DNA from: Thalassia testudinum
Lineage: Eukaryota; Streptophyta; Magnoliopsida; Alismatales; Hydrocharitaceae
Assembly (NCBI GenBank): GCA_037157565.1
Contig: JAZHRO010000019.1
Span: 22,569,001 to 22,633,000, forward strand
Direction of reading: 5' to 3'
DNA: 64,000 bases
The translations under genes and the position numbers were made by a program. This document shows, piece by piece, positions 11,780 through 22,241 of this stretch (its first letter is position 1; each line of letters opens with the position of its first letter). The notes beneath the pieces are model-generated. The model was given only the letters and a program-made list of their open reading frames with translations. It was not told where the DNA came from and made no database searches.

Positions 11780-12900
11780 CACAACAAGCTCGGGAAGTTC
11801 TGGCCGTTGATTTGAAGATTAACGGCCCAAAGAGAGCCACGTGTCACACATCTATGTGTTCACAGCCACCGCTCTCTCTCTGTAGCACTCCATCAAGCAA
11901 TCTTGACCATCCATTCTCCATCCAACGGCTAGGATTTCTCTATGCTCTCCACAGCAAAAATGTCTACGCGACCATCCACGCGCCGCAATGTGGCGGAGAG
12001 TGCCTCAACAAGTGCACGCAAGGCGCACGTTCGAGCCTTGGCGAGGCTCAAATCAATAGTGGAGTACGCACGCAGTCAAAATTTAAGAGGTGCGCTACAC
12101 GGCGCACTCTCGCGCATTCATCGCGCACATGTCAGATGATGCGCGCCCTAAGCGTACTTGAGTCGCACGATCTGAACGCACATTCACGGGCAATCTAGAT
12201 CGTTGATTGTCAATCAGATGGCTTTGATCCATCGCACATGGATCGCACGAGAGTTGAAGCACGTGCTCGTGTGGATTGGCAGGAGGATGCCTTCATCGAT
12301 GCTTTTGGAATGGATTTAGCAATGTCCTGGATGTCGCTAAAGCCCCTACCTGATTTAGAAACCCTTCCTTCTCTTTAAAATGCCCCACATCGACTCCAAT
12401 TAGGAGCATCCCTTCCTAACTTCTCCTTAGCTCTACCTAGCACGCCTTTCACACTCTCCCAGAGTTGCAGAGCCGTCGACGAAAGCCCATCCACCGTCGT
12501 GACTACCTCGCCTCTCCATTTTGCACCTCTCTACCCTAGTTTAATGCTTATGTGTTTTAAAGCTTTCCTCTAACATTGTAATTGTGAAACGATTTTACAT
12601 TTGCAATATATATTTCCATTTGTTTCACCATATCATGTTTCAAGCAAGCACAAGTAATCACAATGCTATAATCTCAAGTCTCAAACCCTACTCTCTCTCT
12701 CTCTCTCATTTTCTCGCAAGCAAACAAAGCAAAGATTTTTGTGACACCCTAAAGCGACAAACTAATCCAATTTCACACCTCCTCATGTTCGACACTTGGA
12801 CACACCTAATCCAAATATTCATTTGAAATTGATGTCTCAAACACATGCTATAACGACAGATTTAACTTAACGCGTTTCGATGATGCCAATTTTTCGCATC
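11780..12900 (+). mobile_element. Probable LTR fragment of another element, plus orientation
   Basis: LTR-like features in order: an AACGGCC/CCAACGGCTAGG region, a possible TATA (CTCTTTAAAATGCCCC, about 12373-12388), a CT run, and a U5-like CTCATGTTCGACACTTGGAC near 12782-12801. A very degenerate PBS-like CGCATCGTTGCATG follows at about 12897. No coding region belongs to it. Confidence 0.35.
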
Positions 12901-13360
12901 GTTGCATGTTTCCCTTGATTGCACAGCAATCATAGGTCTTAATTGACCTAGATTAAGCTAGGACTTAGCATAAGTTAGGGTTATTCACGCATACATACGC
13001 ATTATCTGCATCTATACTGCTTTACTTTAGCTATGCATAAAATAATGTTATAATGTGCTGATTAAGTGCATTATGTCAATTACAGGCAATAAGCATATCA
13101 GAAGCAGGATCTGAAGCTGGATCAGGAATAACGGGAGTTGTAGCAGAGCTGGAGTAGAAGGCTTAGTTTAGATATAGGAACAATAATGTAAGGGGGTTAA
13201 AAGTTTGCTATTCTATTAAGTAGGAATAAAGCGGTAAAATGTGAAGAGCTTAGGTCCATCCTAGCCTCATGATAGCCTAGAGACTTCCCCAAGCCTTAGC
13301 CACCCTTAGATTTGGTCACAACACCCTAGGAAGCCTTAAAACCCTAGTTCCAACCCTTAT

Positions 13361-13593
13361 CTGGACGTCCAGATAAGTTATAGGACGTCCAGGACCCTTA
13401 GCCATCTCCCGCACACCTCCAACCCACTTCTGTAGTGTTATTGGACATCCAGACACTTTGTCAGACGTCTAATTTCTGCAGAGTACCCAAAATGGAACCT
13501 TGATTTCCCCCTGACTCAAATTGGACGTCCAGAACTGAAGTCTGGACTTCTGATTTTTGAGTATAAGTCGTCTGATCCTATTTTTGGACGTCT
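13361..13593 (+). repeat. Cluster of GGACGTCC-type palindromic motifs in E U3
   Basis: CTGGACGTCCAG (13361-13372), GGACGTCC (13383, 13523), GGACATCC (13443), AGACGTCT (13463) and GGACGTCT (13586) fall within 233 bases, about 0.7-0.9 kb upstream of the TATA box. The ACGT core resembles bZIP protein sites; that role is inference. Confidence 0.6.
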
Positions 13594-13754
13594 GACACTG
13601 GTCTCCAGTCCCTGTTTTGAGATTCAAGTCTTGATCTTGGATCTCTAGCTCCCTAAACCTAATTCCAACCCCATAGGAACCTAAATTAAGGTGTCCTAAC
13701 CCTAGTACATCACCTCTAGACCTACCTAAGGACCTAATTAGGTCCTCACCAAAC

Positions 13755-13871
13755 CCAATTGACTTAGATCAAGTCAGTTATCTTCACCTAAGTCAATTGG
13801 ACTCATTGAGTGCAATTGAGCTTAGATCTCAACACACACAAGTTCAATTGGACTTAGTGAGAGTCCAATTG
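13755..13871 (+). repeat. CAATTGGACT repeats with a 10-bp inverted pair in E U3
   Basis: Variants of CAATTGRCTTAG recur at 13755, 13790, 13811 and 13845. The last forms a perfect inverted repeat, CAATTGGACT (13845-13854) and AGTCCAATTG (13862-13871), around a 7-nt spacer. Confidence 0.6.
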
Positions 13872-14240
13872 ACCTAAACCCAACCTGATTGAGTTATGTC
13901 AGCCTTAATTAGACTCACACCCATTCAATTAAACTTAAGTTAAGTTTAATTGCATTTTCACCTTAGCAATTAGGGTTTGTAACCCTAAAATCAAGACCTA
14001 CACCTACAAAAACCCCTTAGGACCGACCCTGAGCCACCGAGCCATGTAGATCACGACCACACACACACACACACACACCCATTCATGCACACACTTCTCT
14101 AGAATTCTCTAGAGTTCTCTTGAGATGGCGCTACCTCTTGGTTGCCAAATTTAGTAACCAAGAGGCATTCAAATTGAGATCCACAATTTTTGGATCTCAA
14201 AGACCACCTCCACCCACATGTGGCTGGCCACTCTTGGACT

Positions 14241-14272
14241 CTCTCTAGAGAGTTCCACACCTCTCTAGAGAG
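14241..14272 (+). promoter_or_regulatory. Twin palindromes next to the TATA box of E
   Basis: CTCTCTAGAGAG occurs perfectly at 14241-14252 and 14261-14272, 20 bp apart centre to centre, ending 13 bp before the TATA box. Related TCTCTAGAATTCTCTAGAG sequence occurs at 14097-14115. Confidence 0.55.
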
Positions 14273-14285
14273 AAGCCATTGGGCC

Positions 14286-14293
14286 TATAAAAA
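14286..14293 (+). promoter_or_regulatory. TATA box of E LTR
   Basis: TATAAAAA in CCTATAAAAAGACCCC; the I LTR has CCTATAAAAGATCCC at the equivalent place. Confidence 0.7.
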
Positions 14294-15264
14294 GACCCCA
14301 TGGGCGACCAAGTGCACCCATTCACGTCCTTGGCTTCCATTGGCACCACTCACTTCATTAACTCCATACACTCCTACCTTCACTTAGCTAGCTACTCCAC
14401 CTCCACGAGCTCACCATCATGGATGACATCATGCCAGGATGCTGGATCAACCCTACCTCTCTCCAAGGGTCGGCCTAAGCTACTTTGGCCGCCACTCATT
14501 CTCCTCCCAACCACTCTAAAGCCATTGGGGACCACCCCTGAATGCCCTTCTATTCTTCTAGATTTAATTCAAGCTCTTCATAATTTTATTGCTTTTATTT
14601 ACTGCTTAGTAGTGTAGTCTTACTTCTCCCCTAATGATGCATGCGAAATCTCCCCATCGATTCTTGTTTGCGATCATTTTCTGGTAGCTAGGTTTAATTT
14701 TCAAGCATTTATGTACAAGTTTTCCTCTAGATTCCTTGAGCAAACTCCCCAATGAATGAATGAAAATGCATTTATATATATATATATATATATCTTTATG
14801 TGTTTGAAGTCACCACGAGCTTAATAATTATCGTATTTGCGTGATTTATGTGCCTACTCTTTAACTGTCTATCTATTACACACCAGCATGTCGTTTCCTG
14901 AGGATATTGAAAATCTAACAATAGATGCTTTCTCCATAACTAGTCACCACCTCACTAGAATCGTGCGCACAGAAACTCACACGTTCACTTTCGTAATTTA
15001 CTTGACGCATGCGCATGTGATCTGAGTTAATAACAGAAGTGGTGAAGTTTTAGTTAGGAGATTGGAAATCGGCATGCGTCTTTAAACGAAGTAGAGTAGT
15101 AAAAAGATCAATTTCAAAAGTGAAAGCAATGCCTCCCAGAGACGAACGATCGGGACTCAAGTCTCATAATTTTTGTGAAGCAATATCTTTGTTGGATCGT
15201 ACTTCGCGACTATTCTACGACACTTTTTTCTATCAAATACGTGATCTATGCATTTCCAAACAAA

Positions 15265-15282
15265 TGGTGTCGTTGTCGGGGA
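15265..15282 (+). promoter_or_regulatory. Primer binding site of element E (tRNA-Asp)
   Basis: TGGTGTCGTTGTCGGGGA: 15 of 18 identical to the tRNA-Asp complement, all three changes C to T, so still pairable by G-U. Confidence 0.8.
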
Positions 15283-16823
15283 GGCAACGTCATTTTCTAT
15301 GATTTCGATCTTGAAACTATCACTTACAAATCTCTCTCTGCTTTGTTTTTGATATGCAGGAAAAATGGAAAAAGAACGGCATCTGCGCACACAATGGGCA
15401 AAGAAAAGAAATTAGGTGCACATCACATTCTCTTAGATTAGGTTTATTTTCTGAACCCTAGGACTAGATCTACTTCATGCAATCTCTTGTGTGAAAAAAA
15501 AAATATTTTAGTCATTTTCGTGAAAAATAAAAAAAAATCAAAAAAATAAAAAATTTTGGAAAAAAAATCTAGATTAGGTTTCCTTTCGAATTTAGGTTAC
15601 TTTGAAAAAAAAAAGATATTTTCGTGATTCCTTTGAAAATTTCTTTTTCAAAATTCTCTTTGAAAAAAAAAAAGCATGCAAAAGTTTTGAAAAAAAAAAA
15701 TATTTTTGGTGGAAAGCTTAGATTTCAAATTCAAACCTCTTTAAAAAGCTTTTCCACCATCTCCTGATTTTCGGCCAGATTTAAGCTTGATTTAAAAATT
15801 CGATTTCTGAAAAAATAGTAAGCAAAAAATTTTGAAATTTGGGTTAAACCTTCATTTTCAAACCATCTTTCAAACGCCATAGTTATTTTAAAAAAATCCA
15901 AGTATACAATTTTTAAAAATTCATAAAGTGCACGGGGGTCAAACTGACCTAGATTCAAAATTTTTCAAATTTCAAAAAGTGATTTCGAGTAATCCACAAA
16001 TCTGTTTTGACTAAAAATGATAGTGTTTGAAAGCTAATGTCATTGGCTTTATTTTCCATATTTTTCCTGAATTTTTGAGGGTCATTTGATACTATTTCAA
16101 AGCGAAAAACTGACCAGGGGTCAAAATTCTATATCTTACCCCCTAATATTCAAAATTTCCTAAAAATTAGGTTGAAATAGTAAAAATTCCAAAAAAATAT
16201 TCTCTGGAAAGATAATTTAAAAAGGAATATACTCGCAAAATTTCAAATTAATTGGATTCCAATTATTATCAGAGAACATACATTACTTTTGTGGTCTGCT
16301 GAAACAGAAAAAGAAAAACCCTAAAAGTGCATAAAACATAGGTTGAATATTTAGGGTTACAACTAGAGATCACACTTTAGGCTTACCTAGACTTAATCAA
16401 GTCTAGTTAGCCGGTGAGCTTGGTCACTCACCACATGCCCCACTGAAGAAAATGGGTTAAAAATTAATTTTGAAACACGAAATCAATCTGAGTTCGTTGT
16501 CGTACTACTGGGTGTTTTTAATCTCTCTTGCCAAACCTGGTGACTAAGCCTATAGGGTAGTGTCAAATGACCGCGGCTGGGAAGTCAACGTAACCGGAGG
16601 CGTAAGCCAAAGAAAGAACCTTCCCCTTAATCCCCCCGTAACCAGACTGGCTGGGTTAGCTTGAGAGGTAGGAATCACCTTCAGTTGGTTGAATGACGAA
16701 CTTATCTTTAGGAATTCAAACTTCTAACAAAAAATCTGGTGACCTAATCTATAAGGACCATTTGATTGATAGGGCCTTAGCCTTGTCTTGCGTGGCTACA
16801 CAAACCTAGGGGTTGGGCGGTGT
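15283..16823 (+). other. Element E leader, AT-rich non-coding
   Basis: 1.5 kb without a supported gene. 15488-15720 is full of A homopolymers. 16500-16790 is GC-richer (CCAAACCTGGTGACTAAGCC) and occupies the place of the conserved leader block seen before gag in D, G, H and I, but is not clearly alike. Confidence 0.7.
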
Positions 16824-18880
16824 ATGCACGGAAGGAGGTCACTTCGACCTCACTTGGTCAGACCTTGGGAGCCATTCCCAAGGAGGCGAGTCACCTCACC
16901 CGGACCATCTTCTCCCCCCATTTCTTCTACTCCAAGAGCCACCATGGCAAATCCTAGACCTGGATCTAGATCGGATCAGGACATCGAGAATTTGGACCCG
17001 ATGGCTCGTCTGGAAGCCCGGGTCGCCGAATCTGAGGAGCGGCATCAACAGAGCATGGATCGCATCCTTACAACACTTGACAGGATGCAGCACCTGCCGC
17101 GAGGAGAACAACTGTGGGATTTCTACGATCCAGCTGCACAAATTGTCGCACCTCTTATCAGAATTCCTGCAGGTAGAGACACGTTTGAGTTCAAGCCCAA
17201 TGTAATTGGGTTGATTAGCACTCATTTCTACGGGAACTCAAGCGAAGATCTGTTCCAACACCTCGAGGACCTGAGTCGACTCGCTGAAATGATCCAACCT
17301 AGGAATGTTGATCTCAGGATTGTTCTGATGTAGCTTTTCCCGTTCTCGCTGAGGGACAAAGCTTCATACTGGTTCAAGATTATTGGGAAGCCAATTGGAA
17401 CCTGGTCGGAATTACGACGTGAATTCCTGCAAAAGTTCTTCCCAATCGGTCGAACAAATGCAATGCGGCGCGCAATCACGACTTTCTCCCAGGGAGCTGG
17501 GGAGAAATTACACGAAGCATGGGATAGATTTCACGACCTTCTCCAAAAATGCCCGCATCATGGTATACCCAGATGGCACTTAACTCAGATTTTTTACCAT
17601 GGGCTGGATGACACACATCGGTATCTGGCCGATGGATCTAGCGACGGGAATTTTCTCACAAAAGACGAGAACAAGCATTTGAGTTGTTCGAATCATTAGC
17701 GGAGAACTCGATGAATGCCACATCTATGAACCGGTTGCAGTGGCCTGGTCAGCAGCGGGTTGGTATCCATGAGGCTCACACCGAATCTATTCGAGCAGAC
17801 ATGGATATCATCGTCAAGCAGCTGGATAGAATAAACTTAATCGAGAAGAAGATTGACCAGATTAGTCAGGGTCAATCCGACTCGAGCTCTGCCGCCGCAA
17901 GATCCTCCTATGCATCCCGAGCCCCTCCTGCTCGAGTTAATCTACTCACTCGAGATGCATCTTCTCCATTTTTATAAGATCCCACCTATTAGGATCCCAT
18001 GAATAATCCAGATCTGGCACTCTACGACCAGGGTTACGCACCACTAGCAGATTATAATGCATATCCCCTTGATGGATATACGTCTCAGACATCTTCGGCC
18101 TATGAGGACGTTAGCGCCATCCAAGGATACGGGCGTAATAACCCGTATTCAGAGACGTATAACCCTGGTTGGCGCCAGCATCCGAACTTCTCCTGGTCTG
18201 GTAATTCATAGAGACCACATCAAGATCCACACTACCAGACTAGGCAATACGGGAGCGCAAAACACGTACCCTAGGTAGCAGCCATTCCCGCCGCTGCAGC
18301 AGCAACCCCGCTCATTATACTAGCCGATGCACCAAGCTACCAACCACCCTCCAAAATGGGCAGACCCTTTGGAGGCGCTGAAAGAGGAGCTGCAAGAATC
18401 GAAGAGGAAGTCTACACAAGATAGCTTGCAGATTATGAAGGTGATGGCTGATCAGATTCAGACCATACAGAACACGTAGAACCAGCTGTTGCAGGAGTAT
18501 AGGACTCAGGGAGCCTTACCCTCCCAACCTGTCTCGAATCCTTGATATGTGCAGAACCAGGGTGCCCCGCCTAGGTTTCAGGCACCGCAGGGACAAGCAC
18601 ACGCCACACTACAGGTGCCTCTTGCACCACCTGGTTACGCGCAAGGCCAGCCGCCTTTGCAGAATCCCACGTATTTTGCCCCTTCTGCTCCCCCACCACC
18701 TCATGGACAGCAAGCCAATGCACATGCTGTTTCTTTGCGAAGCGGAAGGAAGACATTCGACCCACCACCTAGGCAAGTGGGTTCTGATTTTTCCCACCCC
18801 TCGCCACAGGCGGATTCGACTCCATCATCCCAGGAGCCACCTGCGGTAGATAAGGGTAAGAGGCCATTTAACCCTAAGAT
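16824..18880 (+). pseudogene. gag: Element E gag, broken
   Basis: The start is chosen at 16824 (MHGRRSLRP), because every gag here begins M-x-G-[RG]-R-S; an upstream ATG at 16788 is in frame but not conserved. A coiled-coil-like acidic/basic stretch (MARLEARVAESEERHQQSMD) is followed by the capsid core KPNVIGLISTHFYGNSSED, FPFSLRDKASYWF, ELRREFLQKFFPIGRTNAMR, EAWDRFHDLLQKCPHHGIP and LTQIFYHGLDD to about 17670. Then come a frameshift, the NSMNATS region, a Gln/Pro/Tyr-rich tail and FPEALT near 18893. Stops at 17331 and after 17690 and 17975 kill it. Gag forms the particle shell. Confidence 0.85.
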
Positions 18881-19462
18881 TCCTGTCCCTTTTCCTGAGG
18901 CTCTGACACAAAATGTAGTATGGAAAAAGGACACGCGGAATTTCGAGGACCTAAAATCAATGTTTAAGGAAGTACATATTCAGGTCCCCCGCCTCGAGGC
19001 TATCGATCACATTCCTGCTGTCGCTAGGTTCTTCAAGGACTACTGTACCTCGAAGCGACAGCCGAGAATTGGACGACAGGCGGTATTGTAGAAAGAGGCT
19101 AGCGCCGTGATTCTAGCTCACTTTCCACCAAAGAAGAAAGACCCTGGTACCCCACACTCATATCTTGCTTCTTGCAGGATTCTCCATTTGATCAGGCCCT
19201 TCTAGATTTGGGTTCATCCATCAACTTAACTCCCACCGCCGTATTTGATCGATTTCAATTTGGGGAGTTGAAACCCACCTTGGTTACGATTCAGCTGGTT
19301 GACAGATCAGTCAAAACACCGAGGGGGGTGGTTGAGAACGTGATTGTGAAAGTCTGCAGGTTCTGCTTTCCCACTGATTTTTTCTTTCTCGATATAGAAG
19401 TTCCTCTTAATCTCCGGGATGCACCAATTATTTTGGGTTGCCCATTTCTAGCGACAGCCCAT
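18881..19462 (+). pseudogene. pol: Element E gag-pro linker and truncated protease
   Basis: The linker (NFEDLKSMFKEVHIQVPRLE, ARFFKDY) ends at a stop at 19089. The protease has LDLGSSINLTP (catalytic Asp at 19205), IQLVDRSVKTPRGVVENV, FFFLDIEVP and IILGCPFLATA, then stops at 19462 where LTR sequence begins. Compared with D and G, about 100 codons of the region after the IILG-PF motif and all of RT are missing. The sequence shows both point decay and truncation. Confidence 0.85.
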
Positions 19463-19956
19463 TTTACGTAAAAACCCAGTTTGACCATGTTTGACTAGAC
19501 ATTTTACGTAAAAACCCAAATTAGGTTAATTGAAGAGCTAGGACCCTAATCTAGGTCAAACTGGGTTCCAAAGGCCAAATTAAGTGTTCTAAACCCTAGA
19601 GGATGTTTTTCCATAATTTTTAGAGGGTTTACTTGATTTTTATTCTGACCGGAACCTTGTTAATTTAAGCGGGTCTGTTTTAGGGTCACTAAGTGTCATT
19701 TAATTCTTAGATTGCACGTAAACCCATTTCTGATTAACTCAACCCACTTTTTATCTCATTTAGACCATTTGACCTATGTTTTGCCTCTGAGAAATCCCGT
19801 TTATGTACTGCAATGGTAAAATTACAGTTTTAACCTTTATTTCATGTTTTCTTCTCAGAGCACTTGTTCCTTCAGTTAAGCCTTCTTCTAGGTTATGTAG
19901 GAGCTTTTATCTTCTTTATTGGGTCAAAATGAGCTAGTTATGGCTCATGATGAGGC
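19463..19956 (-). mobile_element. Truncated LTR K, family C (U3 end only)
   Basis: On the minus strand it begins TGATGAGAGCCTCATCA (19956-19940) and continues collinear with the first ~490 bp of the D LTR, then ends abruptly against E protease. The outer LTR terminus lies inside D's 3' LTR, as if K had inserted there before the left side was lost. ATTTTACGTAAAAACCCA occurs twice at its left end (19464, 19500). Confidence 0.7.
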
Positions 19957-20696
19957 TCTCATCAGGCACCATCCTCCGCGCAAGGTCGCCGAGGGTATGG
20001 CGCTGTGCAGAAATGGCAGGGAGGACCGTTCTGCAAAGAACGACGAGAAAGATAGCGGTCTAATTGAAATGATTTCAAAAGATAAGGGTCAAAAAGTAAT
20101 TCAGGAGGACAAATTTGTAAAGTCGGTCAAGATGGTCTTTTCTTAAGCCCAAATTTTTATACCAACCTAATTTGAACCTAAGAATTTTAATGGTGAAATT
20201 TGATTTTAGGTTTGACAATGTTTGACCGATCAATTTACATAAAAACCTAAATTAGGTCATAAATTGGTCATGGTTCTCATTTTAGGTCCAAATAGGTTGC
20301 AAAGGCCAAATTGAAGGTTCTACACCCTAAGGAATATTTTTCTATGAATTTTAGAGGGTTTAGTTGATTTTTATCCTACCTCAAACCTCATGAATTAAAG
20401 CGGGTTTGTTTTAGGGTTATAGGATGTCATTTAATTCCTAGAAGTTGCTATAACCCTTTTCAGATCAGATCATCCCGCTTCCTTCCTTATTAAGCTTATT
20501 TGACCTGTGTTTTGACCCTTAGATACCCTGCTTGTGTACTACATTGGCAAAATTACAATTTTACCCCTTATGTTTTATTTTATTCTTTGATTCAGAGTTT
20601 TCTGAATTAGGCCTCTCATTAGGTTTTGTAGGAGTTTTTTTCACACTTATTTAGATCAAATTGTGCTAGTTAGGGTTCATGATGAGGCTCTCATCA
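19957..20696 (-). mobile_element. Element D 3' LTR, truncated (U3 only)
   Basis: 740 bp collinear with 30931-31666 of the 5' LTR, starting with the same terminal palindrome next to the PPT. The rest (R-U5) is missing beyond the K insertion. Confidence 0.85.
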
Positions 20697-20709
20697 TACC
20701 CCCATGCCT
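20697..20709 (-). promoter_or_regulatory. Polypurine tract of element D
   Basis: Minus-strand AGGCATGGGGGTA directly abuts the 3' LTR start; it primes plus-strand DNA synthesis. The same sequence precedes the LTRs at 37493 and 58832. Confidence 0.85.
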
Positions 20710-21143
20710 AGCTTTTGCTAGTCCCTTAGCAAAATTTTAAGGTTTTAACCTTGTTCTAGACCATGAATTTCTTATTGAGTTTAGATAAGTTCTTTTTCTT
20801 TTGTACCCTTGATTAGGTCAGAATGCTTACCATTGGCCTAAAAGGTACTATAATACCAACCAAGATCCAGATCTGTGTAGGTTTAGCCTCAGTCCTTAGC
20901 AAAGGTTTTTAAGGCCTACAGGAACTAACCTAAGGTTTATTGGACTTCGTGGTTAAAACACCCGTGCTTGAGATAATTTTAGCCTTGGTTCAGCTCGCAG
21001 TGCATTTTGTAAGAGAGAGAGGTAGAAGATTTATTTGTTTGGAGAGCTTTCTCTCTCTTTTTCTTTTTAATTTTAGCTTAGGATTGGCTTCTCAACATGA
21101 TCTGTATCAGATTCCTTGTCCCCATCATTAATCCTCAAGGGTT

Positions 21144-21287
21144 CCTGCAGTCGATGCTTCGAGATAGCATCACCCATGGAAACCCCCAGAACCCTGGCTT
21201 TCGAGATTTCGAGATAATCCCATCCATGGTGTTCCATGGCCGAATTCAGACCCTGGCAATTGACACTTCGTGATAATGGCATCTTTG
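21144..21287 (-). repeat. Three-unit ~37-bp repeat in D 3' region
   Basis: Three diverged units of the form CCATGG-x-GG-x3-TATC-x-CGAA...GCCAG on the minus strand, matching units at 58235-58380 (G) and 36900-37043 (J). Confidence 0.75.
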
Positions 21288-21950
21288 AATCTGAACCAGC
21301 AGAGTGCTTACATGCCCCTAGTAGAATATGTAAATATCCTAAGAGACAAGCATCAAGGAGATGATATTTTGTTACGCATATTCGAGGGGAATTTCCCACC
21401 TCTTCGCGCTGGGAACTCATCCAAATCAACTTGTGTTGATCGGCCGCTCCTACTTTAGGTGTCATTTTCAGAATTTTTGCAATGCTTCTGCGTGATTTTA
21501 TTTTTATGCTTACTGAACCAGGCTGTGTGTGAAATTTGGGTGCTTAGGTTGCTGAGTCCCATAAACCAAAAGTTAGTTAACGAGGCCAAATACTCCCTAA
21601 GCCTTGGACCTAATACTTAAGATTTTCATTTTCCTCAACCTCTTGAGGAATATCTAGATCTAAATGAGTACTAAAAGTCTATCCAAGAATGCCTAAGGTT
21701 TGCATTCTTACTAATCTTACTATGCACTTTCCATTTCTTTTTCTGAATGTGGTCTAGAACTTGGGTTAATTCTTTAACTTCTTACTAATGACTATCTCTT
21801 TTCTTTCATTTTGTGCTCCTTTTTGTCATTTTGTTCTTTTTCTCCTCCACAAAAATTTCTTTCCTCCTCTCATTTTATTATTCCTTTTTTTTTGTAGTAT
21901 TTTTGGTATATGTGAATTTCTTTGTTTGAAACCTTTTCTTTGCACTTTCA

Positions 21951-21965
21951 TACCCCCCCATGCCT
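21951..21965 (-). promoter_or_regulatory. Second PPT-like tract of D
   Basis: Minus-strand AGGCATGGGGGGGTA, a near copy of the PPT placed about 280 bp after the integrase stop. Confidence 0.6.
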
Positions 21966-22241
21966 CAGATTTGCAATGTCCTCATTGTAAATTAGGAGGG
22001 TTTTTATTTGGATTAGTTCATGCATTAGTATAGGTGTTTTGGTGAGTGGATAGGTCAGGGTGGCTGTTACGGACGATTTCTAATCTCAAATGCAAGCACC
22101 TGAGGTGGAGTCCGCTGTCCTAAAGGATGAACCTTAAGTGCAAAAGAGGTATCAGAAAAGGTTTCGGGTTTTTCAAAAGAGAATGACGGGCTGCCTCCCG
22201 TTAAGCGTTGAGTTTTACGCCATCGGCTGGGTGCAATATGC

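Larger units (their letters stand above)
12905..15262 (+). mobile_element. Element E 5' LTR
   Basis: The end is fixed by the PBS three bases downstream (CATTTCCAAACA). Evidence for U3: clusters of palindromic motifs at 13361-13593, 13755-13871 and 14241-14272 ahead of a TATA box at 14286. A U5-like CCCAGAGACGAACGATCGGG lies near 15136-15155. AC and TA microsatellites occur at 14057-14078 and 14772-14793. The start is not defined because no second LTR or TSD is present. Confidence 0.55.
12905..19462 (+). mobile_element. Element E: Athila-type retrotransposon, 5' part
   Basis: 5' LTR (about 12905-15262), PBS (15265-15282), AT-rich leader, gag (16824-18880) and linker plus half the protease, cut at 19462 where an unrelated truncated LTR (K) begins. 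Gag resembles element A more than D/G/H/I (MHGRRSLRP start, QIFYHGLDD). RT, integrase and 3' LTR are missing from the window. The LTR start is approximate. Confidence 0.75.
20710..22241 (-). other. Element D 3' non-coding region
   Basis: About 1.5 kb between integrase stop and PPT, with no envelope-like or other supported frame. It is collinear with 57264-58818 of G. It holds the three-unit repeat (21144-21287) and a second PPT-like tract (21951-21965). Confidence 0.8.

Noticed and set aside
12880..12915. PBS-like CGCATCGTTGCATG after the probable LTR at 11.78-12.9 kb
   Set aside because: Too few matches to the tRNA-Asp complement, and no gag follows; kept only as a hint in the LTR entry.
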